Below are positions 8,587 to 17,000 of a stretch of DNA of 64,000 bases, in pieces (position 1 is the first letter of the stretch; every line of letters begins with the position of its first letter). Origin of the DNA: Granulicella rosea (GTDB lineage Bacteria > Acidobacteriota > Terriglobia > Terriglobales > Acidobacteriaceae); assembly GCF_900188085.1 (NCBI RefSeq), contig NZ_FZOU01000002.1, forward strand, positions 434,001 through 498,000, written 5' to 3'. The notes beneath the pieces were generated by a model. The model ran no database searches. It was not told the DNA's origin and saw only the letters and a list, made by a program, of their open reading frames with translations. The translations under genes and the position numbers were made by a program.

Positions 8587-9732
8587 TTAGGCACTCGCCC
8601 GCAAGGGCTTGAGCACCATCGTGACGACTTTCCCATTGGCTTCTCTCTTCGACTCCGGCATCGCCTGTCCGTACACGTTCATCGTGGTCTGGATGGAGGC
8701 GTGGCGCATGAGTTCCTGTTGCACCTTCATCGGCGCACCGGTCTCGTCAAGCCATGACCGGTACGTGTGACGAAAGGTGTGCCAGCCGATCGGCCCCAAT
8801 CCCAACTTGATGCCCGCAGGCTTGAGATACCGCTTTTGGATCTCAGTTGAGTAGTAGGGCTTGCTCGACAACGGATTCGGGAACATCCATCCCTCCTCCG
8901 TCTCTGGGCACTGCTCACTCCAGGCGAGCAGGACCTCCAGCAAGGACTCATGAATCGGCACATGATCGTGGGAATACTCGGTCTTCACGTCGTCCACTCT
9001 TCCGTTCACGATGCTTCGTTGAACGAGGAGCTGACGACGCTCAGTGTCGAGGTCGCCCCACTGCAAACCTGTAATCTCGCTTACGCGAAGTCCAAGGCAT
9101 TGCGCCACCACGACCATCGTCCGAAACGGTTCTGGTAAGCCGGCCAGTACCGCATCGAAGGTGTCATTGGTGAGAATCATTGGCCGCTTGCGCCGCTTCG
9201 TCGAATCTTTGACACGCACCATCTCGATTGGGTTGCGACGTTCGGTGAACAGTTCCCAGCGGGCAGCGCACTCAAAGATGACGTGCATCACGCTTCGGAT
9301 ATGCGCCTTCGTCTTGGGAGACTTGTCCATCTCTTTGAACCAACCTTCGACTGCCATCGGCCTGATCGCCCCGATGAGGTATTCACCCCAACGCGGCTTG
9401 ATGTGCAGATTGATGTTCGACAGATAGGACTTCCGAGTCGAATAGCGTTCGGGCAACTCTTCAGCGATATACCTGTCACAGAGACCGCCAAACGTCACGG
9501 TTCCTAGATGGTGCATGGGCTTTTCAGCGTTGAGTTTTAGGAGAATCGCTTCGACGGCTTTTCGGGCCAGAGCTTCGGTCTTGTACTTATCGGTGGTGCC
9601 GATGAAGAGAGCTTTACGTGCTCTCCCTCCCGTGGCCGCATCCTCGTAGTACCGAAACTCCCAGACGTCTGCACTCTTCGCCCGCTTCTTGAGCGTTAAA
9701 CTTCCGAATTGGTAATATGCTCGTGATTTCAA
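8587..9732 (-). CDS. int: Tyrosine recombinase (ICE integrase)
   Basis: A 381-residue phage-type integrase, full length. The N-terminal part (1-70) looks like an arm-binding region and 75-160 is the SAM-like core-binding domain. The catalytic domain shows all the expected residues: Arg216 (CLGLRVSEI), Lys250 (VKTEY), His318-x-x-Arg321 (WHTFRH), His344 (RHASIQTT) and nucleophile Tyr354 (MNVYGQ). The start is a TTG at 9732 preceded by GGAGG. It reads towards the tRNA, with its stop 74 bases from attL. Its C-terminus (SKREANGKVV) is nearly repeated in the stub at 60263, showing that an element of the same type was once there. Confidence 0.95.
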   Translation of the reverse strand: MKSRAYYQFGSLTLKKRAKSADVWEFRYYEDAATGGRARKALFIGTTDKYKTEALARKAVEAILLKLNAEKPMHHLGTVTFGGLCDRYIAEELPERYSTRKSYLSNINLHIKPRWGEYLIGAIRPMAVEGWFKEMDKSPKTKAHIRSVMHVIFECAARWELFTERRNPIEMVRVKDSTKRRKRPMILTNDTFDAVLAGLPEPFRTMVVVAQCLGLRVSEITGLQWGDLDTERRQLLVQRSIVNGRVDDVKTEYSHDHVPIHESLLEVLLAWSEQCPETEEGWMFPNPLSSKPYYSTEIQKRYLKPAGIKLGLGPIGWHTFRHTYRSWLDETGAPMKVQQELMRHASIQTTMNVYGQAMPESKREANGKVVTMVLKPLRASA

Positions 9733-9836
9733 GGTATTCCTCCCTGACTCACGGCACTAATGGCTACCTTAAGGGTAGTCGATTGTGTGCCGAATCGCCA
9801 GTAAAATCGGGCCTTTCAGAGCCTCTGGAAAACTGG

Positions 9837-10079
9837 TCAGCCAACCATTTTGTGTTCTTTACGCTCGATCCATTCGTCGATGGCTGAAGCCCTGAACCGC
9901 CAGAGTTTGCCTACTTGAACTCCAACAATCTGACCGCGCAAGACCATCCGTTGGAGCGTTCTGGGATGGACGCCGAGCATCGCAGCAGCCTTGTTGCTAT
10001 CGAGCAGAGGCTCGATACCGGATCGCCCTGGAACCGGCAAACTACGTTCGGACGTTGGTGGCTTTTTCTGGTCATACAT
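9837..10079 (-). CDS. xis: Excisionase-like helix-turn-helix protein
   Basis: 80 residues from the ATG at 10079, chosen for the GGAGG 8 bases upstream. The C-terminal two-thirds is a winged HTH of the excisionase/MerR-like HTH_17 family (LLDSNKAAAMLGVHPRTLQRMVLRGQIVGVQVGKLWRFR, then AIDEWIER). Such proteins bend DNA at att sites and favour excision, or act as regulators. It sits directly upstream of the integrase on the same strand, the usual position. A perfect palindrome lies about 70 bases before its start. Confidence 0.8.
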   Translation of the reverse strand: MYDQKKPPTSERSLPVPGRSGIEPLLDSNKAAAMLGVHPRTLQRMVLRGQIVGVQVGKLWRFRASAIDEWIERKEHKMVG

Positions 10080-10149
10080 GGCTGACCTCCAGTTGTTGCT
10101 TTGAAGGTGCGGCTCATGCGTCCGGTCTGTCCAATGAGTCCCAAGAATC

Positions 10150-10174
10150 GCCTTATGCGTGGCGCGCATAAGGC
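10150..10174. promoter_or_regulatory. Palindromic operator upstream of xis
   Basis: GCCTTATGCG, 5 bases, CGCATAAGGC: perfect 10-bp arms. It shares the core CTTATGC...GCATAAG with a palindrome upstream of virB2 (51445-51471), at a similar distance from the gene start. It lies between xis and the divergent lysR gene. Confidence 0.6.
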
Positions 10175-10307
10175 CGATTTCGTGAGGAACTTAGATTGAC
10201 ATGGGGTTTGCCGCCTGTGGATAATTTGTTATCGGCGGAAGGGTTCGACTGCACGAGCCGCCGACGCTATACCCATGTTGTTCTTAGAGCTAATGGGAGG
10301 CCGGGCC

Positions 10308-11270
10308 ATGCAGAAACCAACTTTGGAGCTTCGTCATTTCAACGCTATCGTCACGCTGGCGGAAGAGCTGAGTTACACCAAAGCGGCTAGAAGGCTGGGA
10401 ATGAGTCAGTCTGGTCTGAGCCGGTCGATCCAAGACGCAGAGCGTCGCCTCAATCGCAAAATCTTTGATAGAAACCGCTCTCGGGTCGAGCTGACTGACG
10501 CTGGTCGTGCTTGTGTCGCAGAAGCACGTCTCACTATCGAGCATGAGGAGCGAGCCATTCAGTTCACAAAGGCTGTTGCTCATGGGGTGGATTCCACGTT
10601 GATCGTCGGACGCTCACAGTACACCGATCCAGTGCTAAACGAAGTCCTTCTATCTCTCCATCTGCCTCTGCATCCGAATCTCGATGTTCAGTTGCATAGC
10701 GAGTTCGCGCCCGAGCTGGAGCATGGCGTTCTACACTCGCGCCTCGATCTCGCGCTCATCACGCATCCCAGTGAAAACCCTCGCCTCTCAACGGTGAAAC
10801 TGACAGAGACACCGCTACACATTGTCCTGTCTGAAGATCATCCTCTCGCCAGGAAACACTCCGTGAAAGTCAAAGACCTGGGTGGAAACCGCTGGACGGT
10901 CTTTGACCGCCGCATTCATCCGTGGCTGTATGACACTCTCATGGGTCTTGCGAGACTTGCGGGAGTGGAATTCAAATCCCTCAATCACGTAATGAGTGCC
11001 GATGAGGCAAGCCACTTGCTCCTGAAGAGCGGCGGCTTTGCCTTCCTTACGAGGGCTGGCGCACTTCGCATAGCGAGGCACGGCCTGGTCGCCAAGCCGC
11101 TTGACGAAGACGCTCTCAAATTGGACGTTCACCTGGTGGCGCGGGCCGACAACAACTCGAAGCTCGTCAGTGAATTTGTCCGAACCTTTGTGACGAAACT
11201 GAAAACGGTCCTGCTACCGCCCCAACTCACATTGCTCATAGAACCGGGACACGGTCATCTCGGACGCTAG
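10308..11270 (+). CDS. LysR-family transcriptional regulator
   Basis: 320 residues from the ATG at 10308, preceded by GGGAGG. The N-terminal winged HTH is classic LysR (LRHFNAIVTLAEELSYTKAARRLGMSQSGLSRSIQDAERRLN). The rest is the periplasmic-binding-like effector domain (LIVGRSQYTDPVL, LIVGRS strand, HIVLSEDHPLARK). It is divergent from xis/int, with about 230 bases between them holding the palindrome at 10150. It may control excision or an unlinked cargo function; the effector is unknown. Confidence 0.9.
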   Translation: MQKPTLELRHFNAIVTLAEELSYTKAARRLGMSQSGLSRSIQDAERRLNRKIFDRNRSRVELTDAGRACVAEARLTIEHEERAIQFTKAVAHGVDSTLIVGRSQYTDPVLNEVLLSLHLPLHPNLDVQLHSEFAPELEHGVLHSRLDLALITHPSENPRLSTVKLTETPLHIVLSEDHPLARKHSVKVKDLGGNRWTVFDRRIHPWLYDTLMGLARLAGVEFKSLNHVMSADEASHLLLKSGGFAFLTRAGALRIARHGLVAKPLDEDALKLDVHLVARADNNSKLVSEFVRTFVTKLKTVLLPPQLTLLIEPGHGHLGR

Positions 11271-11301
11271 CGGGCCTGAACACCTAGTGCGCGGGGTTTC
11301 G

Positions 11302-11670
11302 TCACAGTTTGTCGGGAGCAAAGTGACTAAGGGGCTTGCCGTAGATGTTCGATATGGCCCATAATTCCGCGATGTCGATTGCTCGCTCGCCGGATTCGCA
11401 TTTGTTCATGAAGGAATGGGCCATACCGAGGCGTAGGGACACTTCGCGTTGAGTCAGACCACTCTCGATCCGCGCCGCAATCAGTTTGGATAGAACCCTT
11501 TCGTAATACTCACGCAGGTCTTTGTTGCGTCCCTTTCGGGACTTGCGAGCATCCGGTTTGGCTCTTGCTGCCACACCCTGAAGTGTGGGTAACAGTTGAC
11601 GAAAACCCCTAATAAGGGACACGCTTAAGGCGTCAGATGACGAGGAGTTCGACAACAATGGAAAACCCAA
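11302..11670 (-). CDS. XRE-type HTH regulator
   Basis: Up to 122 residues. The C-terminal 65 carry a Cro/CI-type HTH (LSKLIAARIESGLTQREVSLRLGMAHSFMNKCESGERAIDIAELWAI). The N-terminal 45 residues are low-complexity and overlap the divergent gene, so the true start is probably an internal codon such as the GTG at about 11575 or 11624. Single-domain XRE proteins of this sort regulate ICE excision or transfer, or act as antitoxins; here it is a candidate for binding the shared palindromes. Confidence 0.75.
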   Translation of the reverse strand: MGFPLLSNSSSSDALSVSLIRGFRQLLPTLQGVAARAKPDARKSRKGRNKDLREYYERVLSKLIAARIESGLTQREVSLRLGMAHSFMNKCESGERAIDIAELWAISNIYGKPLSHFAPDKL

Positions 11671-11870
11671 GATTGGTGTTTCCCGAGGTGGTCGGCAAGT
11701 CCGTGGCAGAGCTGTCCGTCTACGACGACGCGACCTACGGACGTGAAGTGCTGGTGAGGTTCACTGACGGAACTCAACTCTCCGTCTGCGTGGGCGTCAA
11801 GCAGTCCATCGACGCGCGATATTGCCGCGAGGACACACCGGATCAACCTATCTTCACGCGTGAGGATTAA
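11658..11870 (+). CDS. Small hypothetical protein
   Basis: 70 residues starting at the ATG at 11658, which has GAGGAG 9 bases upstream. The sequence VRFTDGTQLSVCVGVKQSIDARYC suggests a small beta-rich protein. No family recognised. It is divergent from the XRE gene, with overlapping or abutting 5' ends, so the two could share control. Confidence 0.55.
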   Translation: MENPRLVFPEVVGKSVAELSVYDDATYGREVLVRFTDGTQLSVCVGVKQSIDARYCREDTPDQPIFTRED

Positions 11871-11881
11871 AGCCCTCTCTA

Positions 11882-11904
11882 TGCGACCGGCTGAACCGGT
11901 CGCA
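11882..11904. terminator. Stem-loop after the 70-residue gene
   Basis: TGCGACCGG, loop CTGAA, CCGGTCGCA: perfect 9-bp arms starting 11 bases after the stop at 11870. There is no U-tract on either strand, so it is either a weak or factor-dependent terminator or an RNA-stabilising hairpin. Confidence 0.45.
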
Positions 11905-12203
11905 CAAAGGTTGCGGTGTATAGGGGGATGGTGGCGATGTTATCGGGCTGAGACTGCGCCTGAATGACGAGTAATCTCCGAACTTCTGGACGGGAAGAGC
12001 GTCTTCTAGCAGGAGACACCCTGACAGCTCTCTATGACTACAGCAAGTGGAAGCCGAGCTGCTTCGCCATGAAAACCATGGATGTAGATGCAACCGATCT
12101 TGGAACGGGCCATATGGGGGCATTCCCTTCCTATCTCATCGCCCTTGCTGAAGGGCCGATGCCTAATTGGTGCAAGTCAAAGGGAGCGGATAGCGCACTT
12201 TAT
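11905..12203. other. Region without a convincing gene
   Basis: A 95-codon plus-strand frame (11964-12251) runs through here but has no Shine-Dalgarno, no recognisable domain, and overlaps the promoter and start of the XRE-ImmA gene. I see nothing else supportable. Confidence 0.4.
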
Positions 12204-12240
12204 TTGACATGGGAACAGGCTTGTGTAAAGGTATTACACA
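12204..12240 (+). promoter_or_regulatory. Promoter and operator of the XRE-ImmA gene
   Basis: A consensus TTGACA (12204-12209) is followed about 16 bases later by TAAAGG. A perfect palindrome TGTGTAA, AGGTA, TTACACA covers 12222-12240, overlying the presumed -10 and the start of transcription, 8 bases before the ATG. This fits autorepression by the HTH protein it precedes. Confidence 0.65.
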
Positions 12241-12247
12241 TAGATAC

Positions 12248-13378
12248 ATGACCCATATAAAACATCCCGGCGCAATACTCAGAGAAAAGTTGGAAGCGCG
12301 CGGTTGGACGCAAGACGAGCTCGTTGCCATTACCGGCAAGAGCCGCGCGACCATCGCCAAAATCATTGCAGGAAACGTTGGAATCTCTCCCGAGATGGCC
12401 GCTGTATTGGCCGCAGCTTTTGGGGATGCTCCGGAGGACTGGCTCAAGTGGAGCGGGCAATATGAGCTCTCTCTTGTCGATGCTCCAGTGGACGCCATCG
12501 GCAAGCGAGCCAAGATTTACGCGGATCTTCCCATTCGAGACATGCAGAAGCGGGGCTGGATCACTTTAAGCGCTGATCCTGTTGTGCTTCAGGCGGAACT
12601 AGAGACTTTCGTGGGTTCCCAGTCTGCCGATTCTTTGGCGTTTCCTATCGCAGCTCGAAAGTCAGATCCATTAGCAGAACTCTCCCCCCGCGAGAAGGCG
12701 TGGGCGTTTAGAGCCCGGCAGCTTGCCGCAGCCTTACCGGTTGCCGAGTTCGATCCATCGGCTCTTCCCGGTTTAGTCAAAAAGTTACGCGTCCTTGCTG
12801 CATACCCTGAGGAAATCAAAAAGCTCGCACAAACGCTCGCCATCCATGGAATTAAGTTCGTGATCGTCGAGCCATTAGCCGGAGCTCGTCTTGATGGAGC
12901 CGCCTTTTGGATTGGCGAATCGCCGGTCATCGCTATGAGCGCGCGCTTTGATCGCAACGACAACTTTTGGTTCACCTTCTTCCATGAATTGGGGCATGTA
13001 ATTGCCCGAGACGCGCTCTCTTTTGACAGCCACGGAACGACGGAAGAGGAGAGCTTCAGTATCGGAGACGCAAAAGCAGAGGCAAAGGCCAATCGTTTTG
13101 CGTCGGATACCTTGGTTCCGAACTCGGAGATGGAATCATTCATTCGACGAGTAGCTCCCCTCTATCAAGAATCGCGCATAGTCCAGTTTTCGAACCGAGT
13201 AAAGATGCATCCAGGGGTTGTTCTCGGGCAATTGCACAAGCGGGGCGAAGTATCGTTTGGAGCGCACCGTAAGCTCATCGTGAAAATAAGAGATCTAGTG
13301 ATTAGGACCAGCCTCACTGACGGCTGGGGCAACAGCATTTCACCCAAATTGATAAATGGAAATGAGGCGAATCTGTGA
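12248..13378 (+). CDS. XRE (HigA-like) regulator fused to ImmA/IrrE metallopeptidase
   Basis: 376 residues. Residues 5-65 are a HigA-type HTH (HPGAILREKLEARGWTQDEL, then ITGKSRATIAKIIAG). The C-terminal half is an ImmA/IrrE (COG2856) zinc peptidase with the motif HELGH at 246-250. In other ICEs (ICEBs1 ImmA) such peptidases cleave a repressor to induce transfer; fused forms are also common in toxin-antitoxin-like pairs. The ATG at 12248 was chosen because it matches the family's start; a longer frame begins at 12209. The next gene overlaps by 4 bases (GTGA), so the two proteins are made together. Confidence 0.85.
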   Translation: MTHIKHPGAILREKLEARGWTQDELVAITGKSRATIAKIIAGNVGISPEMAAVLAAAFGDAPEDWLKWSGQYELSLVDAPVDAIGKRAKIYADLPIRDMQKRGWITLSADPVVLQAELETFVGSQSADSLAFPIAARKSDPLAELSPREKAWAFRARQLAAALPVAEFDPSALPGLVKKLRVLAAYPEEIKKLAQTLAIHGIKFVIVEPLAGARLDGAAFWIGESPVIAMSARFDRNDNFWFTFFHELGHVIARDALSFDSHGTTEEESFSIGDAKAEAKANRFASDTLVPNSEMESFIRRVAPLYQESRIVQFSNRVKMHPGVVLGQLHKRGEVSFGAHRKLIVKIRDLVIRTSLTDGWGNSISPKLINGNEANL

Positions 13379-13920
13379 GCAAAGTATTGCCGACCCCAAA
13401 AACAATGAAGAAAAAAGCGCAGATGGAATACGTGCTCAGTCAGTACCGTTTGGCACATCCAAACACCGACCCAGCTATCGAACCACATCTTGTCGCACCC
13501 TGGGCCATAAAGAAAGGCATCATCATCCCTCGCATTGTGACGCAGGAAGATGTGCTGCGCCGCGATTTGTCCACTCACTTGAAGAGTGAACACGTCACCG
13601 ACCCTCAAGACCGCCGCGTTCGCAAAAACCACTCAATTCCTGTTGAGGTTCAGACGCAAGATGGAGTGAAAAGGCGATCTAAATGGTATTCCATTTTCGA
13701 GGCTCCGGCACCGCACATGCATTTGTCCCTCGCCCTGAGACGAAGCATGGCGCTTAGCGATTGTCAGCAGCTCGACCTTGATTTGCGGTCTTACAACGAC
13801 AACAACATTCACAGCGCTGTCGTGCCGAAGTTGGACTACAACTTCAATCTGGATATCGAAGAGGCCAGCCTTCCAACAACGTATCCCGCTGCTCCCCCGG
13901 ATGATGCGGATGAGAGCTAG
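13375..13920 (+). CDS. Hypothetical protein coupled to the XRE-ImmA gene
   Basis: 181 residues, starting with GTG inside the stop of the upstream gene. No signal peptide or membrane helix. It is basic in the first half (MKKKAQMEYVLSQYRLAHP, VRKNHSIPVEVQ) and acidic at the end (PPDDADES). I do not recognise the family. Translational coupling to an XRE-ImmA protein suggests a toxin, a protease substrate or a partner; the context is a defence block. Confidence 0.6.
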   Translation: MSKVLPTPKTMKKKAQMEYVLSQYRLAHPNTDPAIEPHLVAPWAIKKGIIIPRIVTQEDVLRRDLSTHLKSEHVTDPQDRRVRKNHSIPVEVQTQDGVKRRSKWYSIFEAPAPHMHLSLALRRSMALSDCQQLDLDLRSYNDNNIHSAVVPKLDYNFNLDIEEASLPTTYPAAPPDDADES

Positions 13921-14063
13921 ACAGATGAATAGTTAACACCCTGTCTGTTTCTGAGTTTTTAACGCGCTTCAGTGTTTTGACACTCAGCGAATCTCGGCGG
14001 GAACACCAGCGCAACGGACTGGCTCCCCTTTTTCGCCCGCACACCCTATTCTGAAGATGACCC
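13921..14063 (+). promoter_or_regulatory. Leader region of the restriction enzyme gene
   Basis: 143 bases with a short palindrome AGTGT-TTTG-ACACT near 13972-13985 that also contains TTGACA. No clear -10 at the right distance. Weak evidence for a promoter or operator. Confidence 0.3.
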
Positions 14064-17000
14064 ATGACGACACTTCAAGCAATCCTCGATGAATACAGAA
14101 CCGCGGCGGCTTCCGAACGCGAAAAGGGAACATATTTTGAGGAGCTAATCCTCTGCTATCTGAAGAATGAGGCTACCTACAAGGATCTCTATAGCCAAGT
14201 ATGGACGTACGCTGATTGGGCCAATGAAATGGGTCTCGATCGGAGGGACACCGGAATTGATCTTGTCGCCAAAACTCGCGGGACCGGCGAATTTCACGCC
14301 ATCCAGTGCAAGCTTTATGCCGAAGACTATTGTCTAAACCGGTCCGATCTCGACAGCTTCTTCACCGCGTCCGGGAAGAAGACATTCAGCCACCGCTTGA
14401 TCGTCAGTACGACGAATTTATGGACGGAACATGCAGAAGATGCCCTTAACAATCAGCATCCTGCTGTCAGCAAAATCGACTTGCACGACCTGGAAAACAG
14501 CCAGATCGACTGGTCGCGTTACAAGCCGCAAGCGGACGCACCCCTAAAGCCGAAGAAGGTTCTACGAGAGCATCAGGTACACGCGGTTACAAATACGCTT
14601 TTGGGACTTTCGAGCGCTGAACGCGGCAAACTAATCATGGCTTGCGGAACCGGAAAGACATTCACAAGCCTCAAAATCGCGGAAGCTAAAGCCGGAAAGG
14701 GCGGAAGAGTTCTCTTTTTGGTTCCAAGCCTTTCTTTGCTGTCGCAAACGCTCACCGAATGGACGCAGGAAAGCGAAATACCGCTTCATAGTTTCGCGGT
14801 CTGTTCCGACAGTGACGTTGGGAAGAAGCGCAAGAAGGATGACGATAGCGTTCAAACGTTCACGCACGAACTTCGCTATCCGGCAACGACAGACGCGTCC
14901 CGTCTTGCAACTGAAATGCTCAAACGCCACGACGACGAACATATGAGCGTCGTTTTCTCTACCTATCATTCGCTTGCCGTCGTCAGTGCCGCGCAACATC
15001 ATCATGAACTTCCTCCATTTGATTTGGTCGTATGCGACGAAGCTCACCGCACTACGGGCGCGACTTTCGACAACGAAGACGAAAGCACATTCGTTCGCGT
15101 GCATGATAAAGACTTCCTTGCCGCTGATAAGCGTCTGTACATGACCGCAACACCTCGCATCTATGGTGACCTAGCAAAGGCCACGGCGGAACGTGACAGC
15201 ATCGCCCTCTGCTCGATGGATGACGAATCCCTCTATGGCACCGAACTTCACGTCATTACCTTTAGCGAAGCAGTCAAACGAGGGTTACTCGTTGACTACA
15301 AAGTCATCGTTCTGTCGATCGAGGAATCTCACGTCAGCCGACGTCTACAGGGTCTACTCGCCGATGAACATAATCAGCTCAAGGTTGATGATGCTGCGAA
15401 AATCGTAGGTTGCTGGAAGGCTCTAAGCAAGCAAGGCCTTACGACCGACCTTGCCACTGATGATGTGGCGATGAAGCGAGCTGTGGCCTTCTGTCAAGTC
15501 ATCGAGATTGCCAAAGGCTCCAAAATCCACAAAGTGAGCTCAAAAAATATTGCTTCCATGTTCCAGGAGGTAGTGGAGGCCTATCAGGACAGTGAAGGTC
15601 TAACTCCTGAGAAGCGTCTTGCATGTGAAGCCGCGCACGTTGACGGGAGCATGAACGCAAGCGAAAAGGAAGCTAAGTTGGATTGGCTGAAAGCCGATGC
15701 TCCTGGCAACACGTGTCGAGTCCTTAGCAATGTTCGGTGCCTCTCCGAAGGTGTGGATGTGCCGGCGCTGGATGCCGTACTTTTTCTCACTCCACGAAAC
15801 TCGCAAGTAGATGTTGTGCAGTCAGTCGGACGTGTGATGAGAAACGCTCCTGGAAAGCAGCGCGGTTACGTAATTCTTCCGGTCGTCATTCCGGCTGGGG
15901 TCGAGCCTCATGATGCTCTTTCTGACAATAAGACCTACGCCGTCGTCTGGCAGGTTCTCCAAGCACTCCGGTCGCACGATGACCGATTCGATGCGATGGT
16001 CAATAAGCTCGACCTGATCGGCCAAGACACTAAAAAAATGGAAGTCATCGCGATTACCGACAAGATTGATCGGAAACCCGCTCAGACAGGAGACAAGTCG
16101 AAATCTGTTTCCTCCAAGAACTCGTTTGGTATTGGTATCGTCCCGGAACTGACGGACGGACCGAAACAGGAGCCCCTTCAGTTTGAGATCGGAGAGATTG
16201 AGCGCGCAATATACGCAAAGATCGTGCAGAAGTGCGGCAATCGTAATCATTGGGAAGACTGGGCTAATGACATCGCCAAGATCGCCCGGACCCACATCGG
16301 GCGAATCACGGACATCGTTCAGACGGAAGCTAACGAAGAGGAGCGCGCGGCGTTTGACGCCTTCGCGAAGGATCTCCGTGATGACCTCAACGACAGCATT
16401 ACGGATGCAGAAATCATCGAGATGCTTGCCCAACATCTCATAAGCAAACCAGTCTTCGACGCCCTCTTTACAGATCACAGCTTTGCCGAACACAATCCGA
16501 TGTCTCAAGCGATGCAGCACATACTCGACCTGCTGCAGAAGCATCGCCTTGATAAAGAAACGGACACGCTGCAAAAGTTCTACGACAGCGTTAGAGTTCG
16601 CGCTGAAGGTATCAGCAGCGCGGCTGGCCGACAAAAAATAGTGGTTGAGCTTTATGATCGCTTTTTCCGCAATGCCTTTCCAGAGATGGCAAAGCGTTTG
16701 GGCATCGTGTACACGCCGGTCGAAATCGTAGACTTCATCATTCACAGCGTCAATCGCGTTCTCCAGACAGAGTTCTCTCAGAACCTCGGCAGCGAAGGCG
16801 TCCACATCATTGATCCCTTCACGGGCACCGGAACCTTCATAACGCGGATGCTTCAAAGCGGTCTGATTGATCCAGAGCAGATGCAAAAGAAGTACCGACG
16901 CGAGATCCATGCGAACGAAATAGTATTGCTGGCTTATTACATCGCGGCGGTAAACATCGAAGGCGTTTATCACAGCCTCATGGGAGGCAAGTACGAGACA

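Noticed and set aside
11964-12251. 95-codon plus-strand frame upstream of the XRE-ImmA gene
   Set aside because: No Shine-Dalgarno, no domain, and it overlaps the promoter and operator of the next gene.
15822-16973. 383-codon minus-strand frame
   Set aside because: Antisense to the helicase-methyltransferase part of the type ISP enzyme.
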